A stretch of 64,000 nt of DNA from Campylobacter concisus (GTDB lineage: Bacteria; Campylobacterota; Campylobacteria; Campylobacterales; Campylobacteraceae): assembly GCF_003048575.1 (NCBI RefSeq), contig NZ_PIRZ01000004.1, positions 62,001 through 126,000 of the forward strand, given 5' to 3'. Both the position numbers and the translations under genes were made by a program. The notes below the pieces were generated by a model. It ran no database searches, had not been told where the DNA came from, and worked only from the letters and a program-made list of their open reading frames with translations. Shown piece after piece: positions 46,876 through 57,768 of this stretch. The stretch's first letter is position 1, and each line of letters opens with the position of its first letter.

Positions 46876-47649
46876 TTAGTATCTAACGTTATTAACCTTT
46901 AAAAAGTCTCTTAGGTCTTCGTATTCGCTGTTTTCAAAGTAGCGCCATTTGCCAGGCTTTAGCATATCAAGGCTAACACGTCCAAAGCTAACACGTTTTA
47001 GGTCCATCACTTCAAGGTCAAAGTATCCAAAGAATCGGCGAAGCTCTCTGTTTTGACCCTCATTGATGATGACTTTTAGTTTTGTATAACCGCCGCTTGA
47101 GCCAAAAACTTTATAGGCTAGAAAAGGCTTAAATTCCATTGATTTTATAGTGGTTTTTGCGTGCGCACCTTTGGTAGCGTCCTTGGCAAAAAAGCCATTT
47201 GTCATCGCCTCGATGACCTCTTTTGAAATTTCGCCCTTTACCTTTAGATAATATTCTCTTTCAATATCGCTATTCATTAGTGCTGTGGCGATAGCTGGGG
47301 CGTCGGTTAGTAAAAGTAGCCCCTCACTTGCATAGTCTAAGCGCCCCACACTAACAAATTTAGCAAATTTCTTATCTAACGTGTCATAGATCGTCTTTCT
47401 TCCGCGGTCATCTTTCTTGCTAACTAGCTCACCCTTTTGTTTGTGGTAAACGATAACAGTAAATTCCTTCTTTAGCTTTATCAAACGGCCGTTTATGCGC
47501 ACTTTGTCATCTTCATCGACGCTCGTTGTAAGATCGCTAACCACACGTCCTGCTATGCTAACCTTGCCAGCTTTTATCAGCTCATCTGCCTCACGGCGTG
47601 AGTAGTTTGTGTTGTGTGAGATAAATTTATTAAGTCTTGTTTTTTCCAT
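46876..47649 (-). CDS. rluB: rRNA pseudouridine synthase, RsuA/RluB family
   Basis: 257 residues. N-terminal S4 RNA-binding domain (TRLNKFISHNTNYSRREADELIKAGKV, about 4-60). The catalytic Asp is in VGRLDYASEGLLLLTD near residue 103, and the EGQNRELRRFFGYF motif lies near residue 195. It converts a uridine of 23S (RluB) or 16S (RsuA) rRNA; the choice between them is not settled by sequence reading. It is 1 base downstream of kdsD, part of the rnj-kdsD-rluB minus-strand run. Confidence 0.88.
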   Translation of the reverse strand: MEKTRLNKFISHNTNYSRREADELIKAGKVSIAGRVVSDLTTSVDEDDKVRINGRLIKLKKEFTVIVYHKQKGELVSKKDDRGRKTIYDTLDKKFAKFVSVGRLDYASEGLLLLTDAPAIATALMNSDIEREYYLKVKGEISKEVIEAMTNGFFAKDATKGAHAKTTIKSMEFKPFLAYKVFGSSGGYTKLKVIINEGQNRELRRFFGYFDLEVMDLKRVSFGRVSLDMLKPGKWRYFENSEYEDLRDFLKVNNVRY

Positions 47650-47650
47650 T

Positions 47651-48604
47651 TTATAGTCCTAAATTTGCAAGGTCATGAATATGTAAAACGCCCACAGGTA
47701 CGCCATTTTCTACGACGGCTAGAAGCTGAATCTTATACTTTTCTATCAAAGCTAACGCATCTACAGCTAACATCTCTTTGTTATCTATCTCTTTTGGATG
47801 CAGTGTTGCAAATTTCATTGCCGGCTCTTCTAAGTCAAAGTCTTCCCTCATAAGCGCACGCCTAAGATCGCCGTCACTTAAAAGAGCGTCTAGCACACCG
47901 TCTTTATCAACTATGAGAACCGTGCCAAGCTTGCCATGCGTCATCGTGTCGATCGCACTTTTTAGGGGTGCATTCCAGCGAACTATCGGTAAATTTTCGC
48001 TTCTCATCACATCTTTGACCTTTAAAAATAGCCTCTTACCAAGGCTACCACCTGGGTGAAAATTTGCAAAGTCCTCTTTTTTAAAGCCTCTCTTTTGCAT
48101 CAAACAAACAGCTAGCGCATCGCCAAGAGCTAACGTTAGCGTAGTTGATGCTGTTGGAGCAGCATTTAGCGGGCAGGCCTCTTTCTCTACGTTAATGCTA
48201 ATAAATGCATCACTAAATTTACCAAGCGAGCTTGTCTTGCTCCTTGCCATGGCGACGATTTTTACGCCAAAGCGTTTTACGTGAGGCAAAATTTTGATAA
48301 GCTCATCGCTCTCGCCACTAAAACTAATGGCTAACAAAACATCATCCTTTTCTATCATGCCAAGGTCGCCGTGCATAGCCTCTGTTGGGTGTAAGAAAAA
48401 GCTTGGCGTGCCAGTGCTTGCAAGCGTGGCAGCGATCTTTGCACCTATGTGACCACTCTTGCCAACGCCTGTGACTATAACCTTGCCCTTTGCGTTAAAT
48501 ATCAAATTTACAGCATCTTCTATGGCTAAATTTTTAGCATGCCTTAAAAGCTCGTTTGCTTCTATCTCTAAAACTTCTGATGCGATTTGGTTAATTGTTT
48601 GCAT
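47651..48604 (-). CDS. kdsD: D-arabinose-5-phosphate isomerase
   Basis: 317 residues. SIS domain (about 30-170) with TGVGKSGHIGAKIAATLASTGTPSFFLHP-type sugar-binding (quoted in part: GVGKSGHIGAKIAATLAS) and MHGDLGMIEKDDV; two CBS domains (about 205-317) follow. It converts ribulose-5-phosphate to arabinose-5-phosphate for Kdo synthesis in lipooligosaccharide. Ends 1 base before rluB and begins 9 bases after rnj, so these genes form one operon. Confidence 0.92.
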   Translation of the reverse strand: MQTINQIASEVLEIEANELLRHAKNLAIEDAVNLIFNAKGKVIVTGVGKSGHIGAKIAATLASTGTPSFFLHPTEAMHGDLGMIEKDDVLLAISFSGESDELIKILPHVKRFGVKIVAMARSKTSSLGKFSDAFISINVEKEACPLNAAPTASTTLTLALGDALAVCLMQKRGFKKEDFANFHPGGSLGKRLFLKVKDVMRSENLPIVRWNAPLKSAIDTMTHGKLGTVLIVDKDGVLDALLSDGDLRRALMREDFDLEEPAMKFATLHPKEIDNKEMLAVDALALIEKYKIQLLAVVENGVPVGVLHIHDLANLGL

Positions 48605-48613
48605 AAATTTCCC

Positions 48614-50743
48614 TTACATTAGATAGATAATAGGCACGATAGTCGGGTATTTTTTGACTTTTCTAAAGATATGTTTTCGGATGACCTGACGCACCTGCCC
48701 CTCGAGCATCCTGCCGTCTTTCAAAAGCTCCTCTTTAACGTTGCTTAGGTATTGCTCCAGCACGCCCTCCATCTCTTTTCTAAACTCGCCATCTTGCTTA
48801 TCGCCCACAAGACCGTAGCTAATGACGCGAGGCTTATTGATGAGTTTTGCGCCGTGACGTGAAATTTGAGCGATTATCATGACGACCCCGGCTTCTGCTA
48901 AGTTTTGTCTATCGATGACGACATCATCTGAAATTTGTTTATTTATTTGATTGTCAATAAATACCTTGCCTGTTTTTACTGTTTTTACACGCTTTAGATA
49001 CTTTTGGCATATCTCCATCTGGTCACCGTCACTCATTAGATAAATATTTCTTTCATCTACACCGCAAGCTATGGCTGTTTCTTTGTGTTTTGCGATGTGA
49101 TTATACTCGCCATGTACTGGCAAGAAAAATTTTGGTTTTATAAGACGTAGCATCAGCTTTTGCTCTTCTTGTGCCGCGTGACCGCTGACGTGGATCTCGC
49201 TAAAGTCTTGATAAGCGACGCTTGCACCTGATTTTATTAGGAAATTTAATACAGTCGAGATACTGCTTTCATTGCCTGGGATCGCTTTTGAGCTGATTAT
49301 GATCTGATCGGTTGGCTTTATTTTGATGTATTTGTGTTCATCAGTAGCCATTCGGTACAGCGCGCTCATAGTCTCACCCTGAGAGCCTGTGGTAACGATC
49401 AGAACCTCGTTATCTTTAAATTTGCCAACCTCGTTTGCATCGATAAAAATTTTCTTATCAAGCTTGATATAGCCAAGCTCCATTGCAGTATACAAATTTC
49501 TCTCCATTGATCTACCGATGACACAGACTTTGCGGTTGTATTTTAGCCCCCACTCGATTGCTTGATAGACGCGGTGGATGTTTGAGCTAAAAGTGCTCAT
49601 TATCACGCGACCCTTGGCCTTTGAGAAAATCGTGTCAAAGGTCTTACCCACGCTGCTTTCACTTTTAGTAAATCCTTCTCGGTAGCTATTCGTGCTATCG
49701 CTCATTAGACATAATACACCTCTTTCGCCGTAGTATGCAAGTCTGCCAAGGTCAGTTGGATAGCCGTCGATCGGAGTATGGTCGATCTTAAAGTCACCCG
49801 TATGGATGATGGTGCCCGCCTTTGTCGTGATAGCAAGTGCTGAAGCATCGATTATAGAGTGAGTTATATGTATCCACTCAACCTCAAAGTCGCCTATTAG
49901 ATATGGCTTTCTTTTCTCGACCGAACGGAAAAGTGAGCGCTCTTGTTTTAGGCCATGCTCTTCAAATTTATTATTTATCATGCCAAGTGGTAAAGGTGTG
50001 GCATAAATCGGAAATTTAAACTCTTTGTAAAAATATGGTACTGCGCCGATGTGATCTTCGTGCGCGTGAGTGATGATGACGCCTTTTATCTTGTCTTTTA
50101 TTTTTCTAACATAGTCAAAGTCAGGGATTAGTATATCCACGCCGTGCATGCTCTCGCTCGGAAAACTCATGCCGATATCAACGATGATGGCGCTAGTTTC
50201 GGTTTCAAAGATAGTCATGTTTCCGCCGATCTCGCCAAGACCACCAAGTGGAGTTATGCGAATTTTATGTTCACTTGAGTTTAGATATTTCATCGGCTCC
50301 AGACGAAGCTCGTGAACGACCTTGTTTGCTACCATTGCGCTTGCAATATCTTGCTGCCATTGCTCATTGCCGTTTAGCTTAGCTGGTAAATTTTTCTTTG
50401 GTTTTTTGGCTTTTTTTGGCTTTTCTTTTTGTTCTTGTGTTTTGGTTTTTGTTTCTTGTGATTCTTGTTTTTGCTCTTTTGGCTTATTGTTTTCGCCATT
50501 TTTGTTTTGATTTTTGTTATTTCTTGGCTTTTTTGGGCGAGAATTTTGGCTCTTTGGCTCGGCGTGCGTTTCAGTTTCAGCTTGCTCTGCTGCAAAGAAG
50601 TTATCTATTACGCTTTTGCTTGCTAGTGAAGTTTGCTCGGTAGTTTCGCCCTCTTGTTTTAGTTTATTTTTTGGTCTAAATCTTCGTCTTTTGTTGTTTT
50701 TACTTTGGTTAGTTACAACTTTCTCTTCGTTTTTGTCGTTCAT
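48614..50743 (-). CDS. rnj: Ribonuclease J with a long basic N-terminal extension
   Basis: 709 residues. The metallo-beta-lactamase core has THAHEDHIGAVPYF near residue 225, and the beta-CASP part includes VIMSTFSSNIHRVYQ and SGHAAQEEQKLML. It degrades mRNA as 5'-3' exo- and endonuclease. Residues 1-130 are an extra Lys/Asn/Gln/Glu-rich, low-complexity extension, predicted disordered; Helicobacter RNase J has a similar one, which supports ribosome or helicase contacts. The first 35 bases overlap the end of ksgA. Confidence 0.93.
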   Translation of the reverse strand: MNDKNEEKVVTNQSKNNKRRRFRPKNKLKQEGETTEQTSLASKSVIDNFFAAEQAETETHAEPKSQNSRPKKPRNNKNQNKNGENNKPKEQKQESQETKTKTQEQKEKPKKAKKPKKNLPAKLNGNEQWQQDIASAMVANKVVHELRLEPMKYLNSSEHKIRITPLGGLGEIGGNMTIFETETSAIIVDIGMSFPSESMHGVDILIPDFDYVRKIKDKIKGVIITHAHEDHIGAVPYFYKEFKFPIYATPLPLGMINNKFEEHGLKQERSLFRSVEKRKPYLIGDFEVEWIHITHSIIDASALAITTKAGTIIHTGDFKIDHTPIDGYPTDLGRLAYYGERGVLCLMSDSTNSYREGFTKSESSVGKTFDTIFSKAKGRVIMSTFSSNIHRVYQAIEWGLKYNRKVCVIGRSMERNLYTAMELGYIKLDKKIFIDANEVGKFKDNEVLIVTTGSQGETMSALYRMATDEHKYIKIKPTDQIIISSKAIPGNESSISTVLNFLIKSGASVAYQDFSEIHVSGHAAQEEQKLMLRLIKPKFFLPVHGEYNHIAKHKETAIACGVDERNIYLMSDGDQMEICQKYLKRVKTVKTGKVFIDNQINKQISDDVVIDRQNLAEAGVVMIIAQISRHGAKLINKPRVISYGLVGDKQDGEFRKEMEGVLEQYLSNVKEELLKDGRMLEGQVRQVIRKHIFRKVKKYPTIVPIIYLM

Positions 50744-51569
50744 TATCTTCCTTTAATCTTTCAAATACTTTTAGATAAGAATCGACATCTAGCTCGTGTG
50801 GACGTAAATTTTGAGCTAAGCCTAGGTCTTCAAAAATTTCTTCTAACGCCTTTTTGTCAAAATTTGTGGATAAATTTTTCAAAAGCGTCTTTCTTGGTGA
50901 AGCAAACGCAGCTCTTAAAAATGCTTTAAAAGCCTCGTATTGTTTTGCATCTTTGAAAATCCCGTCTTTGCCAAAAATCTTTTTTGTTTTTTGTAGTTTG
51001 ATGACTGAGGATGTGACCTTTGGAGGTGGATTAAAAAGCTTTGCATCCACGTCAAACAAAAGCTCACACCTGCCTTGGAGTGAGGCGAGGATCGATAAAG
51101 CGCTAAATTCTTTATCCTTGCTCTTTGCACCAAATTTAAGAGCAACCTCTTTTTGTATCATCACGATAAGCCCAAGGCATTTTTCGTCATCTATCGCATT
51201 TAGTATCATCTTCGTAGCAACGTAATAGGGTAAATTTGCGACCAAAAAGTAGTTTTCGCTACTTAGTCCGCCCTCTTGTTGCCACTGCTCTAATGCATCT
51301 TTACAAAAAAGTTTTAATTGTCCATTTTGTATCTCATTTGCAAATTTAGCCTTTAAAATTTGAAACAGCTCACAATCTATTTCAAAACAGGTCGTCTTGT
51401 AAATTTGCAAAAGTCTAAATGTCAAATCACCTAAGCCAGGCCCAATCTCAACGACGTTTACTACGTCATTGGGTATCGCTTGGATGATCTTATCTAGTGT
51501 CGCTTTGTCCTGTAAAAAATTCTGTCCAAAGTGCTTTTTTGCCTTTATCATAGCCGCGATATTAGCCAA
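50709..51569 (-). CDS. ksgA: 16S rRNA dimethyladenosine transferase KsgA
   Basis: 286 residues. KHFGQNFLQDKATLDKI, SAM motif VVEIGPGLGDLT near residue 43, and the catalytic NLPYYVATKMI near residue 112 are diagnostic. It dimethylates two adenines in helix 45 of 16S rRNA. The ORF could also start at M7, six codons in. Its last 35 bases overlap the start of rnj in another frame, an unusually long overlap that links rRNA processing and RNase J expression; the same pair is adjacent in C. jejuni (Cj1711c/Cj1710c). Confidence 0.95.
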   Translation of the reverse strand: MANIAAMIKAKKHFGQNFLQDKATLDKIIQAIPNDVVNVVEIGPGLGDLTFRLLQIYKTTCFEIDCELFQILKAKFANEIQNGQLKLFCKDALEQWQQEGGLSSENYFLVANLPYYVATKMILNAIDDEKCLGLIVMIQKEVALKFGAKSKDKEFSALSILASLQGRCELLFDVDAKLFNPPPKVTSSVIKLQKTKKIFGKDGIFKDAKQYEAFKAFLRAAFASPRKTLLKNLSTNFDKKALEEIFEDLGLAQNLRPHELDVDSYLKVFERLKEDNERQKRRESCN

Positions 51570-51657
51570 AAATTACTTATACAATGATTACAAGTTTAGT
51601 TTAATCATATATAAAATGGACTATAATCACTAAATAACAACAAAATAAGGCGCAAAT

Positions 51658-54600
51658 TTGAGTAGGGCAAATACCTTAAAATACTTTTTATTATCACAAT
51701 ATTTAGAGCCAAAAACCTTAGACGAGCCAAAAAAGACAAATACTAAATTTAAAAAATCAATAGACCTTGAGATCACAAATTTTGATGAGAAATTTCTACA
51801 AATTTTAAGGGCATTTGATAGCTCGCTTTTAAAAAATGGTATAGAAATTTCTATTTATGGCGGTATTTTTGAGACTGACTTGCTTGCCATTTATATCTCA
51901 AAGCTAGCAAATTCAAAATTTGAAAAAGAGCAAATTTTGGATGAGCTGCGATCTGAGCAAACGAGCTTTGATAAGGCATTTTGCTATAAATTTAAGCTTA
52001 CTGGTGATTTGGTATTTTGTAAAGATGATCAAAATTTTGCTTTAAAAGATATAAATTTAGATGATGATTTAACTCCGTTTTTTACACCAAACTCGTCTGA
52101 TGATCTTTTCATCTCAACAGCTCCTTGGGCAATGGTTCGCCTAGATCATCTAAAAGAGATAAGTCAAAGTGACTTTAGCAAAGAGTGTGAGCGTATAAAA
52201 GACAAGCTATCTATCCATAAAGAAAAAATGGAATTTGGCAAATATATAAAGCTTATAAACGATGAGCTAAAAAGTGCACTTAAAACACCATTTTGTAATG
52301 ATTTCTTAAGGCTTGAAATAAAGATCATAAATCCAAATTTTAAAGAAAATGATAGCCTTTTAAATAGCTTTTTTATAGATGATATAAATTTACTCATCAA
52401 ATTTTATGAGTCAGGTAGGACGCACAAGCTAACGGATCAGTTGTTAGACGAGGGCAGTGAGAATAAATTTGAAAGACTTGATGTAAGAGATGAGCAAAAT
52501 AAAAGGCTTGTTAGAGATTTTTTTAAAGCAGAAGAGTATCCAAGATCGGCCTTTGCTAGCGACTTTGCTTTAAATTTCTCACAGCAAATTGCTGTTAATA
52601 ACATCATTAAAAAATTTAAAGAAAGAAGTGGTGGAATTTATAGCGTAAATGGCGCTCCAGGAACTGGTAAAACAACGCTTTTAAAAGACGTAATGGCTGA
52701 AGTCGTTACGCTTAGAGCGATGAAACTCGCGCAAATGAGCAGACATGATATCTTTGCACCAGTTCGAGATAGTAGTGATAAGGTGCTCTATTTTACTCTA
52801 AATAAAGAACTTCAGGGCTATGAGATGGTTGTTAGCTCTTGTAATAACGGTGCGGTTGAAATTTTAAGTAAAGAGCTTAGCCAACTAAAAAGCATCGGTA
52901 GTTACGCAGGCGAGATTGATTATTTTAAATTTATAGCCACAAGGCTTCTCTCGGCCGATGAAAAGATAAATTTTGGAGAAAAATCTTTTATCTCAAAACC
53001 TGCATGGGGACTTTTTTGCATACCTCTTGGCTCAAAGCAAAATAAGTCAAATTTTGTTTTTAACGCGATTAATGGCGTAAAGATCGAAAAAACGCATAGT
53101 CAGTTTGAAGATATTTCAAAAGAATTTAAAGAATTTATAGAACAAGATGGTTTTTTGATGGGGCTTGGTAAGTATTTGGCTACTGGCGAAGGAATTGATG
53201 ATTACGACGAGGCAAAGGAGAAATTTAATCAAGCCCTACACGAAGTAAATCTACTTTTTAGTGAGATCAGGATCAAAGAAGAGGAGCTAAAAAGTATAAA
53301 TAGCGAGCTTATAAATATCGATAAAAGACTTGATAACTATAATTCAGCAAAGCAAATAGACGAGCTTTTAAAGCCACTAATAGATGAGCTAGATTTGAGC
53401 AAAAATGAGCTAGAGCAAAAGGCTACGGAAGCTAACGAGCTAATAAAGCTTATTGGTCAAAATGAAATTTTACAAGAGTATCTCAGCGCGCCTATAAAGC
53501 CATCTTTTTTTATTTTCCAGCAAATTTTAAGGACGCAAGCTTTTGAAAAATATAACAATGAAGCGCAAAAAGTTAGTGAGATAAATCGCCAAATAGCTGA
53601 GCAAAATTTGAAAGCAAGTAAGCAAAATAGTGAAAATAAAGAGAAGAATGAAGCGAAATTAAACGAACTAAAAGCTCAAATAACTCAGCTTGAAGAGAAA
53701 ATTTTAGAACTTAACACCAAGATAGACCATCTAAACAAGCTTAATGATGACTTTATTAGACGTCAAAAATTAATTGGCAGAAGTGAAGAGCTTGATAACT
53801 TTTTAAATGGTAGTTTTAATCAGAGTAATGAAGAAACACAAAAGAGTATGCCATTTATGATGGAACGTGATCTTGATGAGAAATCCCACAAGACGAAGCT
53901 TTTTAAGGCAAGAATCAAGCTTTTTAAAGAAGCGCTTAATCTGCATAAAGCCACTATCTTTGCTTGCAAAGAAGCTGTTAGAACAAATTTACGAGCTCTT
54001 AGCGTTATATTTAATGATGAAAAAATGGCTGAAAAAAACGGACTTGAAGCTAAAGATAGACGTGAAGTAATAAAAGGATTGTTTCTGCTAACGCCAGTTG
54101 TTAGTTCTACTTTCGCATCTTTTAATAATAGCTTTAAAGAGCTACTAAATGGCGATATAGGTTTGCTCTTAATAGATGAAGCAGGGCAGGCAAATTTAAC
54201 TAACGCATTAGGCGCGCTACTTCGTTCAAACATGGCTGTTGTAGTTGGTGATCCACTTCAACTTGAGCCTGTTGTAACATTGCCACCGGCTTTAAATAAC
54301 GCTATTTTACGCTACTGCGATGCAAAGGATGAGTTTAATCTACTAAAATCATCAGTTCAACTTCGAGCCGATAAAGTACAAAATATTGGTACATATATAA
54401 AAGGAAAGGGTAAGTCCATTTGGGTTGGTTCGCCACTTATCGTTCATAGAAGGTGCGCCAACCCTATGTTTAAAATTTCAAATGAAACAACATATGATGA
54501 TATGATGATACTTGGCAGAAACAGTGAAAGTAAACTTAGTGATCCTAATATCAAAACAGAATGGATTGATGTTAGTAGTGATGAATGGATAGGTAATTAT

Positions 54601-54936
54601 AATAAAGCTGAAGGCATGATCGTTAAAGAGCTTTTAGATGGTAAGTTAGCCAAGCTAAAAGATAGTGTTAAAATAATAACACCTTTTAAAGATGTTTGTA
54701 AAAATTTAAAAGGGGCTGGTACCATTCACACCATGCAAGGCAAAGAAGCTGATGTTGTTATCTTTGTTCTTGGTGGTGCCACAAAAGGTGCTAGAGCATG
54801 GGCTGCTAGTACACCAAATTTACTAAATGTAGCACTAACAAGAGCAAAAGAGGTTGTTTATATAGTTGGCAACCGAGAAAATTGGTCTAATCTGCCATAT
54901 TTTGAGGTAGCTGCTAGAAAAATAGATAAAGGATAG
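51658..54936 (+). CDS. Large superfamily 1 (Upf1-like) helicase with a coiled-coil insert
   Basis: 1092 residues, TTG start. Walker [10 protein letters not shown] is at 332-340, Walker B/DEAG-box [11 protein letters not shown] has Asp840-Glu841, followed by motif [14 protein letters not shown], motif [17 protein letters not shown] and motif [18 protein letters not shown]. Between motifs Ia and II, about residues 520-720, is a long Lys/Glu/Asn-rich coiled coil. The first 300 residues have no motif I know. This is the AAA_11/AAA_12 arrangement. Whether it handles RNA, DNA repair or phage defence cannot be decided from sequence. It is 2 bases before hisF, divergent from ksgA. Confidence 0.8.
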   Translation: MSRANTLKYFLLSQYLEPKTLDEPKKTNTKFKKSIDLEITNFDEKFLQILRAFDSSLLKNGIEISIYGGIFETDLLAIYISKLANSKFEKEQILDELRSEQTSFDKAFCYKFKLTGDLVFCKDDQNFALKDINLDDDLTPFFTPNSSDDLFISTAPWAMVRLDHLKEISQSDFSKECERIKDKLSIHKEKMEFGKYIKLINDELKSALKTPFCNDFLRLEIKIINPNFKENDSLLNSFFIDDINLLIKFYESGRTHKLTDQLLDEGSENKFERLDVRDEQNKRLVRDFFKAEEYPRSAFASDFALNFSQQIAVNNIIKKFKERSGGIYSVNGAPGTGKTTLLKDVMAEVVTLRAMKLAQMSRHDIFAPVRDSSDKVLYFTLNKELQGYEMVVSSCNNGAVEILSKELSQLKSIGSYAGEIDYFKFIATRLLSADEKINFGEKSFISKPAWGLFCIPLGSKQNKSNFVFNAINGVKIEKTHSQFEDISKEFKEFIEQDGFLMGLGKYLATGEGIDDYDEAKEKFNQALHEVNLLFSEIRIKEEELKSINSELINIDKRLDNYNSAKQIDELLKPLIDELDLSKNELEQKATEANELIKLIGQNEILQEYLSAPIKPSFFIFQQILRTQAFEKYNNEAQKVSEINRQIAEQNLKASKQNSENKEKNEAKLNELKAQITQLEEKILELNTKIDHLNKLNDDFIRRQKLIGRSEELDNFLNGSFNQSNEETQKSMPFMMERDLDEKSHKTKLFKARIKLFKEALNLHKATIFACKEAVRTNLRALSVIFNDEKMAEKNGLEAKDRREVIKGLFLLTPVVSSTFASFNNSFKELLNGDIGLLLIDEAGQANLTNALGALLRSNMAVVVGDPLQLEPVVTLPPALNNAILRYCDAKDEFNLLKSSVQLRADKVQNIGTYIKGKGKSIWVGSPLIVHRRCANPMFKISNETTYDDMMILGRNSESKLSDPNIKTEWIDVSSDEWIGNYNKAEGMIVKELLDGKLAKLKDSVKIITPFKDVCKNLKGAGTIHTMQGKEADVVIFVLGGATKGARAWAASTPNLLNVALTRAKEVVYIVGNRENWSNLPYFEVAARKIDKG

Positions 54937-54938
54937 AT

Positions 54939-55694
54939 TTGAATCATTTTGCAAAACGTATAATCCCATGCCTTGACGTAAAAGATGGCAGAGTCGTAAA
55001 GGGTGTAAATTTCGTAGGGCTTGTTGATGCTGGAGATCCTGTCGAGATAGCTCAAAGATACAATGACGAGGGCGCTGATGAACTTTGCTTTTTGGATATC
55101 ACTGCCTCTCATCTTGGGCGTGATACGATAGTTGATGTCGTAAAAAAGGTCGCAAGTAAGCTTTTTATCCCACTAACAGTTGGCGGAGGTATACGCACGA
55201 TCGATGATATCTCTCGCCTTTTAAATGCTGGTTGCGATAAAGTAAGCTTAAATTCATCAGCTATACAAGATCCAAATTTGATTGATGAGGCAGCTAAGAA
55301 ATTTGGCTCGCAATGTGTTGTAGTAGCGATCGATGCTAAAAAGATTGAAAATGGTTATAGCATTTTTATAAATGGTGGCAGGATCGATACCAAAAAAGAT
55401 GCCTTTTCTTGGGCAAAAGAGGTCGAGTCGCGAGGAGCAGGTGAGATATTGTTAACCTCTATGGACAATGACGGTGTCAAACAAGGCTTTAATCTTGAGC
55501 TAACAAAGATATTTAGTACGCTTTCTATACCGACTATTGCAAGCGGCGGAGCTGGTAAGATGGAGCACTTTAAAGAGGCTTTTGAAGCTGGGGCTGATGC
55601 GTGTTTAGCTGCTTCGATATTTCACTTTGGCGAAATTGAGATAAAAAAGCTAAAAGAGTATCTCAAGGCAAATGGTATTGAGGTTAGGCTCTGA
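54939..55694 (+). CDS. hisF: Imidazole glycerol phosphate synthase cyclase subunit
   Basis: 251 residues with TTG start. [20 protein letters not shown] gives the catalytic Asp near residue 12, and [10 protein letters not shown] the second Asp near residue 130. The barrel phosphate-binding loops ([19 protein letters not shown]) are present. It forms imidazole glycerol phosphate and AICAR with HisH. Standing alone outside a his operon; it is one base overlapped with the next gene and follows the helicase by 2 bases. Confidence 0.95.
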   Translation: MNHFAKRIIPCLDVKDGRVVKGVNFVGLVDAGDPVEIAQRYNDEGADELCFLDITASHLGRDTIVDVVKKVASKLFIPLTVGGGIRTIDDISRLLNAGCDKVSLNSSAIQDPNLIDEAAKKFGSQCVVVAIDAKKIENGYSIFINGGRIDTKKDAFSWAKEVESRGAGEILLTSMDNDGVKQGFNLELTKIFSTLSIPTIASGGAGKMEHFKEAFEAGADACLAASIFHFGEIEIKKLKEYLKANGIEVRL

Positions 55695-56374
55695 TGTTAG
55701 TTATCTCTGCTGGAAAAAATGAAATTTTTGACTTTGCTTTGCCAATGGGTGTGGGGCTAGTTGATATGGCGATAAATTTGACAAAATTTTTGCAGAAACG
55801 AGCATGTATTGGAGCGGATGAAAAGGGTATAAAATTAAAAAATATCGATCCGCACTATCTTGCAAAAATTGAAGCTAAATTTGCAAACTCATCAAATTCA
55901 GAGCTACAAAATCTAAGCCAAAATTTGTCAAAAAATCCTGAACGAAATTTGTATCAGATGCCAGAAAAAATAGTTTTCGTTGGCTCGGCAGGTCTTTATA
56001 AAGATGGTGAAATTTTACAAATTTATGAAAGTTCGGTTGGGGCAAATATTGAAATTTCTAGCGTAGAAAATAGATCTTATTCACCGATTGAGTGTGAAAT
56101 TTCTTCTATCGTTTCACGTGGAACTATCAAAACAAATTCATCAAATTTCATAACGACAGACAAAAATTTGGCTCATAAGATATTTGAAAAAGGCTATTTT
56201 TTAGAAAATATGGAGTTTTTTTCTGTTCTAAAAGTAGCTCAAATTTTTAAAATTCCAGCTTATGGAATTTTCGTAGCGACAAATTTTTGTAATAAAGATG
56301 CACATGCTGATTTTGTAAAAAATCACGCAGAGGCCAAGAAAATTCTAACAAAATATATAAAGGAAAATATGTGA
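55694..56374 (+). CDS. Nucleoside-phosphorylase-like protein
   Basis: 226 residues. The fold outline of the PNP/UDP family is visible: an N-terminal [36 protein letters not shown] in the middle, then [41 protein letters not shown], where a Met-Glu pair usually binds ribose. An expanded, unusual segment sits at about residues 45-90. It resembles the hypothetical gene that precedes rlmN in C. jejuni (Cj1712). Substrate unknown. It overlaps hisF by 1 base and rlmN by 4. Confidence 0.65.
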   Translation: MLVISAGKNEIFDFALPMGVGLVDMAINLTKFLQKRACIGADEKGIKLKNIDPHYLAKIEAKFANSSNSELQNLSQNLSKNPERNLYQMPEKIVFVGSAGLYKDGEILQIYESSVGANIEISSVENRSYSPIECEISSIVSRGTIKTNSSNFITTDKNLAHKIFEKGYFLENMEFFSVLKVAQIFKIPAYGIFVATNFCNKDAHADFVKNHAEAKKILTKYIKENM

Positions 56375-57507
56375 TAAATTTGCTTGATCTTAGTATTGAT
56401 GAGCTAAAAGAGTTAGTTTCTCCACCATTTAGAGCAACACAAATCTACGAGTGGATATATAAGAAAAATGCAACCGATTTTAGCCAAATGCTAAATTTGC
56501 CTAAAGATATGCGTCAAGATCTGGCTGAAAAATTTTATATCGATCCTTTAAAATGTGTAAAATTTGAGCAAAGTAGCGACGGCTCTATCAAGTATCTTTT
56601 TGAGCTAAAAGATGGGCTAAAGATAGAGAGCGTTTTGCTACCGATGAAAGAGGAGATTAGTGATGAGAATGGAAAGGTTAGTCGCCATGCTCGTTATACG
56701 GTTTGTGTTAGTTCACAGGTTGGCTGTAAAATGGGATGTGCTTTTTGTCTAACAGCAAAAGGCGGGCTTGTCAGAAATTTGACTGCAGGCGAGATCGTAG
56801 GGCAAATTTTATGGATAAAAAGAGAGAATAACATACCATACGAGAGGCGTATAAATGTCGTTTATATGGGTATGGGTGAGCCACTTGATAATCTTACTAA
56901 TGTTAGTAAAGCTATCAAAATTTTAGCTCTTAACGAGGGTCTAGCCATATCGCCACGTCGTCAAACCGTTTCAACTAGTGGCCTTGGCAGCCAGATAAAA
57001 AAGCTTGGTGAGATGGATCTTGGCGTGTTATTGGCCATATCGCTTCATGCTGTTACTAATGAGCTTAGAAGCCGTCTAATGCCGATAAATAAGGCGTATA
57101 ATATCGAGGCTGTTATGGATGCTGTTAGGGGATTTCCTATCGATATGCGAAAGCGTGTAATGTTTGAATACCTTGTTATCAAGGATTTAAACGATAGCGT
57201 GAGAGATGCTAAAAAGCTGGTAAAACTGCTGCATGGTATCAAGGCAAAGGTAAATTTGATCTATTTTAATCCGCATGAAGGCAGTGAATTTGGACGGCCT
57301 GAGCTTGCTAACATGCTAAAATTTCAAGAATATCTAAGAGATCACGGCGTTACTTGCACGATCAGACAGAGCAAAGGACTTGATATAAGTGCAGCTTGTG
57401 GACAGTTAAAACAACGCAATGAAAATGCAAAATTTAAAGCTATTGCCAGTGATAAAAATTTAAAAACACAGTCGCTTGAAGATAATAGTAAAGCCAGTGT
57501 GAGTTAG
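56371..57507 (+). CDS. rlmN: Radical-SAM 23S rRNA/tRNA adenine C2-methyltransferase
   Basis: 378 residues, GTG start overlapping the upstream stop (GTGA). The radical-SAM motif CKMGCAFC places cysteines at 119, 123 and 126. A second catalytic Cys is in [15 protein letters not shown] near residue 343. It methylates A2503 of 23S rRNA and A37 of some tRNAs. The C-terminal tail (about 355-378) is hydrophilic and variable. Followed after 1 base by the 36-residue membrane protein, as in C. jejuni. Confidence 0.95.
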   Translation: MINLLDLSIDELKELVSPPFRATQIYEWIYKKNATDFSQMLNLPKDMRQDLAEKFYIDPLKCVKFEQSSDGSIKYLFELKDGLKIESVLLPMKEEISDENGKVSRHARYTVCVSSQVGCKMGCAFCLTAKGGLVRNLTAGEIVGQILWIKRENNIPYERRINVVYMGMGEPLDNLTNVSKAIKILALNEGLAISPRRQTVSTSGLGSQIKKLGEMDLGVLLAISLHAVTNELRSRLMPINKAYNIEAVMDAVRGFPIDMRKRVMFEYLVIKDLNDSVRDAKKLVKLLHGIKAKVNLIYFNPHEGSEFGRPELANMLKFQEYLRDHGVTCTIRQSKGLDISAACGQLKQRNENAKFKAIASDKNLKTQSLEDNSKASVS

Positions 57508-57508
57508 A

Positions 57509-57619
57509 ATGAGTGTACTTGATATAGCCGAAATAGTCTTTGTTGCTATTGTGGTTTTACTCGGATTAGGGCTTATTTTAAAAGTTTTAAAAGATGAAAA
57601 ATATAGGCATAAATTCTAA
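57509..57619 (+). CDS. Tiny membrane protein following rlmN
   Basis: 36 residues, MSVLDIAEIVFVAIVV then LLGLGLILKVLKDE and a basic end KYRHKF. One hydrophobic segment (about residues 7-26) and a positive C-terminus predict a single-pass inner-membrane protein with its tail in the cytoplasm. Start ATG is 1 base after the rlmN stop. C. jejuni has an equally small gene (Cj1714) in the same place, which supports it being real. Function unknown. Confidence 0.65.
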   Translation: MSVLDIAEIVFVAIVVLLGLGLILKVLKDEKYRHKF

Positions 57620-57768
57620 GTCTTAACATCAATATAAAGCCTGACTCTCATAAAGAAATAAAATGGAGCATTAATTGCATAAACTACAAAATTATCATTG
57701 TGGTATTTAAAAGCGATGAACTTTGGCAAAACGTAGGTAAAGATTTATTAAAAAAAGAAAATTTTAGA

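Noticed and set aside
50374..50643. Several overlapping open frames on both strands near the start of rnj
   Set aside because: All are shadows of the low-complexity Lys/Asn/Gln-rich coding sequence of the RNase J extension.
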